Assembly (NCBI RefSeq): GCF_000701445.1 | Contig: NZ_JNIX01000010.1 | Span: forward strand, 124,001-188,000 | Length of the DNA stretch: 64,000 bases | Reading direction: 5' to 3' | Source of the DNA: Brevundimonas bacteroides DSM 4726 | GTDB lineage: Bacteria; Pseudomonadota; Alphaproteobacteria; Caulobacterales; Caulobacteraceae | Notes under the pieces: model-generated | Seen by the model: the letters and a program-made list of their open reading frames with translations, nothing else | What the model was told of the DNA's origin: nothing | Database searches by the model: none | Made by a program: the position numbers and the translations under genes | Shown: piece after piece, positions 8,911-16,835 of the stretch | Layout of the letters: the number at the start of each line of letters is the position of its first letter | Numbering within the stretch: position 1 is the stretch's first letter

Positions 8911-11900
8911 TCAGAACTCCTTGGTCAGGCTGACGTACCAGTAGCGGCCGTAGGGACGATACAGCGACCCCAGATAGCCGTTCGAGGCCAGCGGCGGGGC
9001 TTCGTTGGTGATGTTGCGCGCCCCGACCCGCAGCCGGGTGTTGGCCGCGAAGCCCGCGCCCTCGTCCCACTCGTATTGGCCGTACAGGTTGCCCGTGATC
9101 TGGCTCCTGACCTCCCAGGGGTTGCCCGCCGCATCCAGGAAGCCGGTCTCATCGACCGCCGAGATGTACTGGGTGAAGGCCCCGACCTGCCAGGGCCCCT
9201 GGCTCCAGGTCACCGAGCCCGACAGCCGCCACTCCGGCCGACCGTTCTGGGCGATCAGGTCCGAGGATTCCGGCAGCGGCGTCGCCGCATTGATGATCCC
9301 GGCGTTGCGGGCCTCATAGAGCGCGTCGACCTGCGGCCCCGGCTCGCGGCCGAACTTGATCAACTTTGCCGCATCGATGTTGACCCGGAACGAGCCGAGC
9401 GGCGTGTTGCGCAGACGCCAGTTGAAGCCGATGTCCAGACCCTCGACGTCCTGCGGCAGCAGGTTCACGAACCGGTCGCTGATCGAGATGATCTGCCCCA
9501 CCGGAGCGATGCCGGTCCCGGCGAACAGGGCGACATCGTCCACGTTCGGTGCGGCGCGCGTCACCAGCGGGTTGGACCGCCCCTGGACCCGCTCGGCATA
9601 GTCGGTGACGACCGCGTTCAGCCCGCCGAACAGGCCGACGATGTCGGTCTGCTGGATGCGCCAGCGATCGACCGTCAGGGTGAAGTCACCCCAGCTTTCG
9701 GGCAGGAACTGCGGCTGGAACACGATGCCATAGGACTGGTTGGTGCTCTCTTCGGGCTTCAGGTCCGGGTTGCCCGACACCAGCAGGGACGCCCCGATCG
9801 AGCGCGAGCAGGCCCCGAAGGTGGCGATGCGCCGCGCCCTCAGGTCTGCCTCGCAGCGGATGTAGTCCTGATTGGTCGACAGGCGGCCGTAGGTGGCGGT
9901 GTTGACCTGTTCCAGGTTGGGCGCGCGAAACCCCTCGGAATAGGACGCCCGCACCCGCAGCCCGTCGAAGATGTCCCACGCCATGGCGATCTTGGGCTTG
10001 GCCACGTCGCCGAAGTCCGAATAGGTCTCGGCCCGGCCCGCGATCTGGAAGTCCAGGCTGCGCACCAGCGGGATGTTCATCTCCGGCGAGATCACCGGCA
10101 CGGCGAACTCGACGTAGGCCGAGCTGACGGTCCGGTCGCCGCGGGTGTCCGGGTTCTGGCTGACGGCGATGACGTTCGACAGCTGGGTCGCGCCCGTCAC
10201 CCGATCCACGAACGGGATTGTGCCGTCCAGGTTTTCGTCCCGGTTGTCGCGCTGGGTCTCGCGCCGCGTCTCGAAACCGAAGGCGACGCCCACATCCCCC
10301 GCCGGCAGGGAGAACAGGTCAGAGCGCGAGACGCGGAAGTCGAACTGGCTCAGCGTCGTGCGTGATTCGCGCCGCAGGCGGAAGGTGATGGCGTCGATCG
10401 CCGTCTGGGAACTCGGCGTGCAATCTCCAAAGCTGGTCTGGTTCACGCAGCCGCCGCTGAACGGATTGTAGGCGTCCGGCGTCGACAGGGCGAGCGACGC
10501 CTGCAGCGCATTGCTGTTGACCGCGTCGGATTCGTCGATGGCCTCGGCCTCGGAGTACAGCACCGCCGTCTCCCAGTCGAAGCCACGCCATTCACCGCGC
10601 AGACCCGCCAGCGCGCGGGCCTGATAGTTCGACACGTCCACGCCCTGATAGCCGGCGTCGACGAAGCGGTACTGGGTGGCCAGCGTCACCGGCAGGCCCG
10701 TCACCGGCACATTGGTCAGCCCCGAAATCCGGTTCGGGTTAGCGCGTCCGTCGGCGAAGGTCACCGGCCCGAACGGGTTCCAGTAGTTGGACGCCGGGAT
10801 GGTCAGGGTGTTCAGGTTGATGACGGGCGGTTGGATGCGCTGGGTGTCGGCGGTGTAGTAGCCCACTTCCCCGAACGCCGTGATCGTGTCGGTCAGGTCA
10901 TAGTGCCCGGCGACGAACAGGTTCAGCCGCTGCACGTCCGGCAGGACAGTAGTACCGGGCGCGGTGTCGAAGCGCAGATCGCGCTGCACCCCGTTGAAGT
11001 TCAGCGCGCCGGAGCCCAGGCAGACGTTGGGATCATTGGCGTTCGGAACCAGACAGCCGGTCAAGGCCGTCGGCTGGATATGGAAGGAGCCGGCATTGGT
11101 GGTCAGGCTGGTCGTCCCGCGCCGGATCGCCGTCGTCGCGCCGACGACCGAGAAGTTGCCCCATGCCCCGCGCGTGTTGCGCGCATCCGGCGTCAGGCTG
11201 GACGAGTAGTCAGGGTCAAGCGCGAACAGGAAGCGCAGGTTGTCGCTCGAGGTGAAGACCTGATCCTCGGCCCGTAGCGCGGTCCGGTCGGTGTAGTCGA
11301 CGAAAGCCGAGATGTTGCCGCGCTCGAAGTCCTTGCCCGCGAAAACGCCCAGGCTGAACTCGCGCAGGTTCGTCCCTTCGGCCCCGCCGTACTGGGCGTT
11401 CATGCGCAGGCCGTCGAAGTCGTCCCTCAGAACGGTGTTGACCACCCCTGCCACCGCGTCCGCGCCATAGATGGCGGCCGCCCCGTCCAGCAGGACCTCA
11501 AGCCGCTCAAGCCCCGAGACCGGGATGGCGTTGGAATTGTAGCTGAGCACCGGCACGGTCCCGGTATCTGTCGTCCCCTGACTGGTCGGATGCTGCACGA
11601 TGCGGCGCCCGTTCAGCAGCACCAGGGTGTTGCCGACGCCCAGTGAGCGCAGGTTCACCGAGTTCACATCGCCCCGGGCCGCGTTCGAGGTCTGGGGGTT
11701 GTTGGAGGCCGCGAACAGAACATCGCCCATCTGCGGGATGGTGCGCAGCAGGTCGTCACCACTCACCGCGCCGGTCGCCAGAATCTGCTCCTCACTCAGC
11801 ACCGTCACGGGCAGGGCGGCCGTCACGTCCGCGCCCCGGATCTGGGAGCCGACGACCACGATGTCGTCGACCGACGAGGCCTGCTGTCCCTCAGCCGTGC

Positions 11901-12033
11901 GATCGGCCTGGGCCTGGGCGGCAGGCGAAAGGGCGGTCGTCTGCCCAGCGCTCTGGGCCAACGTCGGCCCCGCGAGCGCCAGCATCCCGGTGATGGCTGT
12001 AGTGGCCAGCAGCGTCGTCCGGATGGTGATCAT
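8911..12033 (-). CDS. TonB-dependent outer-membrane receptor
   Basis: A 1040-residue receptor with a signal peptide (cleavage near GPTLAQS), a TonB-box-like VDDIVVVG, a plug domain with VTVLSEEQILATGAVSG, GVGNTLVLLNGRR and YGADAVAGVVN, and a long beta-barrel ending WYVSLTKEF with the C-terminal Phe of outer-membrane barrels. Length and plug style match the large TonB receptors common in Caulobacterales and sphingomonads. GGGAGG stands in front of the ATG. It is followed at once by the secreted hydrolase, so the pair likely captures and breaks down one nutrient. The substrate is unknown; there is no FecA-type signalling extension at the N-terminus and no sigma/anti-sigma pair nearby. Confidence 0.95.
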   Translation of the reverse strand: MITIRTTLLATTAITGMLALAGPTLAQSAGQTTALSPAAQAQADRTAEGQQASSVDDIVVVGSQIRGADVTAALPVTVLSEEQILATGAVSGDDLLRTIPQMGDVLFAASNNPQTSNAARGDVNSVNLRSLGVGNTLVLLNGRRIVQHPTSQGTTDTGTVPVLSYNSNAIPVSGLERLEVLLDGAAAIYGADAVAGVVNTVLRDDFDGLRMNAQYGGAEGTNLREFSLGVFAGKDFERGNISAFVDYTDRTALRAEDQVFTSSDNLRFLFALDPDYSSSLTPDARNTRGAWGNFSVVGATTAIRRGTTSLTTNAGSFHIQPTALTGCLVPNANDPNVCLGSGALNFNGVQRDLRFDTAPGTTVLPDVQRLNLFVAGHYDLTDTITAFGEVGYYTADTQRIQPPVINLNTLTIPASNYWNPFGPVTFADGRANPNRISGLTNVPVTGLPVTLATQYRFVDAGYQGVDVSNYQARALAGLRGEWRGFDWETAVLYSEAEAIDESDAVNSNALQASLALSTPDAYNPFSGGCVNQTSFGDCTPSSQTAIDAITFRLRRESRTTLSQFDFRVSRSDLFSLPAGDVGVAFGFETRRETQRDNRDENLDGTIPFVDRVTGATQLSNVIAVSQNPDTRGDRTVSSAYVEFAVPVISPEMNIPLVRSLDFQIAGRAETYSDFGDVAKPKIAMAWDIFDGLRVRASYSEGFRAPNLEQVNTATYGRLSTNQDYIRCEADLRARRIATFGACSRSIGASLLVSGNPDLKPEESTNQSYGIVFQPQFLPESWGDFTLTVDRWRIQQTDIVGLFGGLNAVVTDYAERVQGRSNPLVTRAAPNVDDVALFAGTGIAPVGQIISISDRFVNLLPQDVEGLDIGFNWRLRNTPLGSFRVNIDAAKLIKFGREPGPQVDALYEARNAGIINAATPLPESSDLIAQNGRPEWRLSGSVTWSQGPWQVGAFTQYISAVDETGFLDAAGNPWEVRSQITGNLYGQYEWDEGAGFAANTRLRVGARNITNEAPPLASNGYLGSLYRPYGRYWYVSLTKEF

Positions 12034-12073
12034 GGTTGAGTCCTCCCATACTCGATGTGTCGTTTCTTGTGGT

Positions 12074-13432
12074 TCAGTCCTTGGCCAGGACCAGGTCGTC
12101 GCCCGGCCCGGCGGCCGGATCGGTTTTCGCGGCCAGCGGCCGGGGCTCGCCGTTCAGGGCGGCGGCCAGGGCCTCGCGGTCCAGAGCGCCTTCCCAGCGC
12201 GCGACCACCAGGGTCGCCACGGCGTTGCCGATGAAGTTGGTCAGCGCCCGGCACTCGCTCATGAAGCGGTCGATGCCGAGGATCAGCGCCATGCCCGCGA
12301 TCGGCACCGACGGCACGACCGCCAGAGTGGCCGCCAGTGTGATGAACCCGGCGCCGGTGATGCCCGCCGCCCCCTTGGAGCTCAGCATCGCCACCAGCAG
12401 CAGCAGGATCTGGTCCTGCAGGCTCAGATCGATGTTCAGCGCCTGGGCGATGAACAGGGCCGCCATCGTCATATAGATGTTGGTGCCGTCCAGATTGAAC
12501 GAATAGCCCGTCGGCACGACCAGTCCGACCACGGACTTCGACGCGCCGGCCCGCTCCATCTTCTGCAGCAGGCTGGGCAGGGCCGCTTCCGACGAGGATG
12601 TGCCGAGCACCAGCAGCAGCTCTTCCTTCAGGTAGCGGATCAGCTTGAAGATCGAGAAGCCGTTGGCGATCGCCACCAGCCCGAGAATGCCCACTACGAA
12701 GATCGCCGACGTCAGATAGAAGGTCGCCACCAGCGCGATCAGGTTGATCACCGAGGCGATGCCATAGGCCCCGATGGTGAAGGCGAAGGCCCCGAACGCC
12801 CCGATCGGCGCGGCCTTCATAACGATGGCGACCAGCTTGAAGAAGGCGGTTGAGACCGATTCCAGCAGGGTCAGCACCGGCTTGCCCGCCTCGCCCACCA
12901 TGGCCAGCGCCAGGCCGAACAGGACCGAGACGAACAGCACCTGCAGGATGTTGCCGGTCGAGAACGCGCTGACCACCGTGTCCGGAATGATCGACAGCAG
13001 GAAGCCGACCACCGTCGTCTCGTGCGCCGCGCTTGAGTATTGCGACACCGCCCCGGCATCCAGCGAGGCCGGATCGATATTCAACCCACGCCCCGGCTGG
13101 ACCACATTGGCCACCACCAGCCCGACGATCAAAGCCAGCGTCGAGAACACGAGGAAATAGGCGAAGGCCTTGGCGGCCACGCGGCCGACCTTGCCGATGT
13201 CACGCATGCCCGCGATGCCGACCACGATGGTCAGGAAGATCACCGGGGCGATGACCATCTTCACCAGCTTGATGAAGCCGTCGCCCAGCGGCTTCAGGCT
13301 CTCGCCGAACTCCGGGAAGAAATGGCCGATCGCGCCGCCCAGCAGGATGGCGCCCAGCACCTGGACATAGAGATGGCTCCACCAGGCCTTGGGCCCGGTC
13401 GGCGCTCCGCCGTGATCTGACGCGATATGCAT
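12074..13432 (-). CDS. dctA: C4-dicarboxylate:cation symporter DctA
   Basis: A 452-residue dicarboxylate/amino-acid:cation symporter with eight or more hydrophobic segments. Diagnostic motifs are [16 protein letters not shown] (re-entrant loop HP1), the [16 protein letters not shown] transmembrane motif and the late [17 protein letters not shown] (HP2). It imports succinate, fumarate and malate. ATG at 13432 follows GGAGGG and gives normal family length; the open frame continues upstream without a signal. It is transcribed away from dctB, and the shared region carries two perfect inverted repeats that are probable DctD targets. The TonB receptor lies 40 bases downstream on the same strand, so readthrough from dctA is possible. 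Confidence 0.94.
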   Translation of the reverse strand: MHIASDHGGAPTGPKAWWSHLYVQVLGAILLGGAIGHFFPEFGESLKPLGDGFIKLVKMVIAPVIFLTIVVGIAGMRDIGKVGRVAAKAFAYFLVFSTLALIVGLVVANVVQPGRGLNIDPASLDAGAVSQYSSAAHETTVVGFLLSIIPDTVVSAFSTGNILQVLFVSVLFGLALAMVGEAGKPVLTLLESVSTAFFKLVAIVMKAAPIGAFGAFAFTIGAYGIASVINLIALVATFYLTSAIFVVGILGLVAIANGFSIFKLIRYLKEELLLVLGTSSSEAALPSLLQKMERAGASKSVVGLVVPTGYSFNLDGTNIYMTMAALFIAQALNIDLSLQDQILLLLVAMLSSKGAAGITGAGFITLAATLAVVPSVPIAGMALILGIDRFMSECRALTNFIGNAVATLVVARWEGALDREALAAALNGEPRPLAAKTDPAAGPGDDLVLAKD

Positions 13433-13572
13433 ACACCCTCCGCCGCCGTCGCGGCCGTCGTTTCCTCCAGCGATCTGACGTCGCTTTGAAGCCAGTGTGT
13501 AGCCCGCTTCACGGCGCTCCAAATCGACGCCTCGGATAAGCCGCGCATTGATTTGTCGAAAGTTTTTCTGGT

Positions 13573-13591
13573 GCCACTCTCGGAGAGTGGC
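13573..13591. promoter_or_regulatory. Inverted repeat in the dctA-dctB control region
   Basis: GCCACTCTC and GAGAGTGGC are perfect nine-base arms around one G. It lies between the divergent dctA and dctB genes, about 140 bases upstream of dctA. On the minus strand its edge reads TGGCAC, like the -24 part of a sigma-54 promoter, but no convincing GC-type -12 element follows at the right distance, so I do not call a sigma-54 promoter. Confidence 0.45.
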
Positions 13592-13620
13592 GGATTCTCA
13601 CACGCCGCTCTGGCCAAGTC

Positions 13621-13636
13621 GTGCGGATTTCCGCAC
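13621..13636. promoter_or_regulatory. Candidate DctD binding site
   Basis: GTGCGGA and TCCGCAC form a perfect seven-base dyad around TT. Position (10 bases before the dctB ATG, about 190 bases upstream of dctA) and the GTGCGG...CCGCAC form resemble activator sites described for DctD-like regulators; this resemblance is from memory and inferential. It could activate dctA from a distance and also affect dctBD. Confidence 0.45.
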
Positions 13637-13646
13637 AGTTCACATC

Positions 13647-15476
13647 ATGGCCCTCTCGCAGTCGATGATCTGGGACCGCCTCGCCCGGCATTCGGCGCGT
13701 CCCTGGATCGCGCTCGTCGTGGGCTGGCTGATCGTGTCGGCGCTCGCCATGACGGCGGCGGCCGAACTGGCCCGCCGCGACGCCCTCGCCGAGCTGACCC
13801 GTCAGGCCGACGCCAACGCCGCGCTCCACGCCGCCGTCCTGCGCAGCGAGCTTGAAAAGCAACGCTCGGTCCCCGTCGTCCTCGCCCAAGACCCCGACGT
13901 CGCTGCCCTACTTGCCGATCCGTCGCGCCTCGCCGCCGACCGCGTCAGCGCCAAGCTGGAGGGACTGGCGGTGCAGATGCGCGCCGCCATCTATGTGCTC
14001 GACACAGACGGCCTGGCCCGCGCCGCCAGCAACTGGCGCGAGCCGACCAGCTTCGTCGGCTCCAACTACGCCTTCCGCCCCTATTTCACCGGGGCCTTGG
14101 CCGAGGGCGACGCCGAGTTCTTCGCGCTCGGCACCGTCAGCGGCCGGCCTGGCCTCTATCTCGCCCGCCGCATCGGCCCCGCGAGCGCCCCCCTCGGCGT
14201 CGTCGTGGTCAAGGTCGAGTTCGATGCGCTGGAGGCCGAATGGCGCCGCACCGGCGAACCCGCCTTAGTCACCGACGACCGTGGCGTGGTGCTGGTCACC
14301 AGCGAGCCGGACTGGCGCTTCCGCCGCAGCCGCGACCTGACCCCGGCGGAGCGCGCCGCCATCCTCGAGGACCAGACGCTCAGCGGCCGCGCGCTGGATC
14401 CCCTGCCCTATATCGGGACACCGGGTCAGGTCGTGCGTATCCCCGACGGACCGGCGGCGGGCGAGTGGATGCTGGCGCAAACCGGGACCGACACCCCCGG
14501 CTGGACTCTGCACCTGCTCGATCCCGTCGAACGCACCATCGCCGTCGCCACCGCCAATGCCCGCGCCATCGCCGGGCTTCTGGTCACGCTGCTGGCGGTC
14601 GCCGCCGGCCTGATGCTGCGTCGCCGCCAGCAGGCGCTGGCCCGCGCCCAGGCCGAGGAAGCTGCCCGCGCCGAGCTGGAACGCCGCATCGACGACCGCA
14701 CCTCCGAACTGCGCGACGCTAACAGCCGCCTCAAGAGCGAGATCGACGAACGCCGCCGCGCTGAGGCCAGCCGCGAGGTCCTGCGCGAGGAACTGGTCCA
14801 GGCCAGCCGCCTCGCCACCCTGGGCCAGATCGCCGCCGGGGTGGCGCACGAGATCAACCAGCCCGTCGCCGCCATTCGCATGCATTCGGAAACCGCCGCC
14901 ACCTACCTGGACCGGGGCGATGGCGACGCCGCCCGGAAGAACCTCGACCGCGTTTCAGGGCTGACCGAGCGCATCGGCGCCATCACCGACGAACTGCGCG
15001 CCTTCTCGAAGAAGGCCGGACGTTCGGTCACGGCGGTCTCTCCCGCGACGGCGGTCGACGGCGCCCTTCTTCTAATCGGCCACCGCCTGCGCGACCACGG
15101 CGTCGCCCTGCACCGATCAGGCCTGGCCGACGTTCGCGTCATGGCCGACCCGGTCCGGCTGGAGCAGGTCATCGTCAATCTGATCCAGAACGCCTTCGAG
15201 GCCCTGGTCGAGGCCAAGACACCCGACCCCGCCATCCGCATCGAGGCGACCCGGACCGGCGACCGCGTCGAACTCGTCGTCTCCGACAACGGACCGGGCA
15301 TCGACCCGTCGGTCGCCCCCACCCTGTTCACCCCCTTCGTCACCACCAAGACCCAGGGGCTGGGCCTCGGGCTCGTCATCTGCCGCGACATCGTCGCCGG
15401 CTTCGGCGGAGAGCTGGCCCTGCGACCCACGCCTGACGGAACCGCCTTCGTCATGACGCTGGAGGCCGCGCCGTGA
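13647..15476 (+). CDS. dctB: C4-dicarboxylate sensor histidine kinase DctB
   Basis: A 609-residue membrane sensor kinase. An N-terminal membrane helix (PWIALVVGWLIVSALAM) is followed by a periplasmic sensor of the double-Cache type, including NYAFRPYFTGAL, a second membrane helix (AIAGLLVTLLAVAAGLML), a coiled coil rich in Arg and Glu, the HisKA site VAHEINQPVAAIRMHSE with phospho-His401, and an HATPase with DNGPGIDP and GLGLGLVICRDI. This layout is that of DctB, which senses external dicarboxylates. I chose ATG at 13647; no good ribosome site is visible. The stop overlaps the GTG of dctD by four bases. DctA, its usual partner, is divergent. Confidence 0.93.
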   Translation: MALSQSMIWDRLARHSARPWIALVVGWLIVSALAMTAAAELARRDALAELTRQADANAALHAAVLRSELEKQRSVPVVLAQDPDVAALLADPSRLAADRVSAKLEGLAVQMRAAIYVLDTDGLARAASNWREPTSFVGSNYAFRPYFTGALAEGDAEFFALGTVSGRPGLYLARRIGPASAPLGVVVVKVEFDALEAEWRRTGEPALVTDDRGVVLVTSEPDWRFRRSRDLTPAERAAILEDQTLSGRALDPLPYIGTPGQVVRIPDGPAAGEWMLAQTGTDTPGWTLHLLDPVERTIAVATANARAIAGLLVTLLAVAAGLMLRRRQQALARAQAEEAARAELERRIDDRTSELRDANSRLKSEIDERRRAEASREVLREELVQASRLATLGQIAAGVAHEINQPVAAIRMHSETAATYLDRGDGDAARKNLDRVSGLTERIGAITDELRAFSKKAGRSVTAVSPATAVDGALLLIGHRLRDHGVALHRSGLADVRVMADPVRLEQVIVNLIQNAFEALVEAKTPDPAIRIEATRTGDRVELVVSDNGPGIDPSVAPTLFTPFVTTKTQGLGLGLVICRDIVAGFGGELALRPTPDGTAFVMTLEAAP

Positions 15477-16828
15477 CCTTCGCCAGCCCCCGCGCCGTCA
15501 CCCTGGTCGACGACGACGACGACTTCCGCCTGGCGCTGGCCGAGCGCCTGCGGCTGGACGACCTCGATGTCCACGACTTCGCCTCCGCCGAGGCCGCGCT
15601 GAAGGGTCTGTCGTCGAACTACGCCGGCATGGTCGTCACCGACCTGCGCATGCCCGGAATCGACGGACGCGGCCTGCTGACCCGAGTCCAGGCGCTCGAT
15701 CCCGACCTGCCCGTCGTCATGATGACCGGCCACGGCGACATCGAAGACGCGGTCGCCGCGCTCAGGAACGGCGCCTACGACTTCATCGCCAAGCCGTTCG
15801 ATTTTGCGCGGCTACGGGAAAGCCTCGGCCGTGCGCTCGAAAAGCGCGGCCTCGTGCTCGACAACCGCGCGCTCAGCCGGGCCATGGCCGCCGCCCGTCC
15901 CCAGACGACCCTGCTCGGTGAAAGCCCCGCCATCCAGCGCCTGCGCGCCGTCATCGACCAGGTCGCCGACGCCGACACCGACGTCCTCATCGAGGGCCCC
16001 ACCGGCGCGGGCAAGGAGGTCGTGGCCCGCGCGCTGCACGACGGCGGCCGCCGCCGCGTCCACCGCTTCGTCGCGGTCAACTGTGGCGCCCTGCCCGAGG
16101 GTCTGGTCGAGATCGAGCTGTTCGGCTGCGAGCCCGGCGCCTTCCCCGGCGCGCTTCGCCGTCGCGTCGGCCTGGTCGAACAGAGCCATCGCGGCACCCT
16201 GTTCCTCGACGAGGTCGAGAGCCTGTCGTCGTCGGCCCAGATCGCCCTGCTGCGCGTCATCGAACAGCGCGAGATCCAGCCCATCGGCGCGCCAGCGCCT
16301 CGGTCGCTCGACCTGCGCATCCTCGCCGCCTCCAAGATCGACCTGGCCTCAGCCGTCGCCCAGGGCAGCTTCCGCGAGGACCTGTTCTATCGCCTCAATG
16401 TGCTGAAGCTGCGGGTGCCGCCCCTGGCCGAACGGCGCGAGGACATCCCGCTGCTGTTCGCCCACTTCCTCGCCTTGGCCTCGGCCCAGCGCGGCCTGGC
16501 TCCCCGCCCCATCGACGACGCCGTCCGCCACGTTCTCCTGCAGGACCCCTGGCCCGGCAATGTCCGCCAGTTGGCCCACTTCGCCGAACGGGTGGCACTG
16601 GGCCTGATCGAACCTGCGGCACAGTCCGCCCCCGGCCAAGGCGGCCTTGCAGAGCGACTGGATCGCTTCGAACGCGCGGCGATGGATGACGCCCTGACGC
16701 GCCACGCCGGCCTTGTCGCCGCCGTCTGCGAGGAGCTGGAACTGCCGCGCAAGACCCTCTACGACCGCCTGGCCCGCCACGGCCTGCGCCCCGCCGACTA
16801 CCGCGACCGGGCTCAGGCTGCGGAGTGA
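15473..16828 (+). CDS. dctD: Sigma-54-type response regulator DctD
   Basis: A 451-residue NtrC-family regulator. The receiver has phospho-acceptor D57 in TDLRMPGIDG. The AAA+ domain has a Walker A variant EGPTGAGKE, a Walker B GTLFLDEV and the arginine-finger region FREDLFYRLNVLKLRVPPL; a Fis-type helix-turn-helix (LELPRKTLYDRLARHGL) ends the protein. The loop that touches sigma-54, usually GAFTGA, reads GAFPGA at residues 222-227. The GTG start overlaps the dctB stop. It should switch on dctA when dicarboxylates are present. Activity on sigma-54 despite the Thr-to-Pro change is likely but not proven, because I recall Pro at this place in other alphaproteobacterial DctD proteins. Confidence 0.92.
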   Translation: MTFASPRAVTLVDDDDDFRLALAERLRLDDLDVHDFASAEAALKGLSSNYAGMVVTDLRMPGIDGRGLLTRVQALDPDLPVVMMTGHGDIEDAVAALRNGAYDFIAKPFDFARLRESLGRALEKRGLVLDNRALSRAMAAARPQTTLLGESPAIQRLRAVIDQVADADTDVLIEGPTGAGKEVVARALHDGGRRRVHRFVAVNCGALPEGLVEIELFGCEPGAFPGALRRRVGLVEQSHRGTLFLDEVESLSSSAQIALLRVIEQREIQPIGAPAPRSLDLRILAASKIDLASAVAQGSFREDLFYRLNVLKLRVPPLAERREDIPLLFAHFLALASAQRGLAPRPIDDAVRHVLLQDPWPGNVRQLAHFAERVALGLIEPAAQSAPGQGGLAERLDRFERAAMDDALTRHAGLVAAVCEELELPRKTLYDRLARHGLRPADYRDRAQAAE

Positions 16829-16835
16829 CGGAGCG

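Noticed and set aside
8614..10365. 583-residue plus-strand open frame
   Set aside because: Antisense to the TonB receptor and hydrolase, with no recognisable motif or start signal.
13556..13578. Possible sigma-54 promoter for dctA on the minus strand
   Set aside because: TGGCAC is present, but the -12 GC element is absent at the required spacing.
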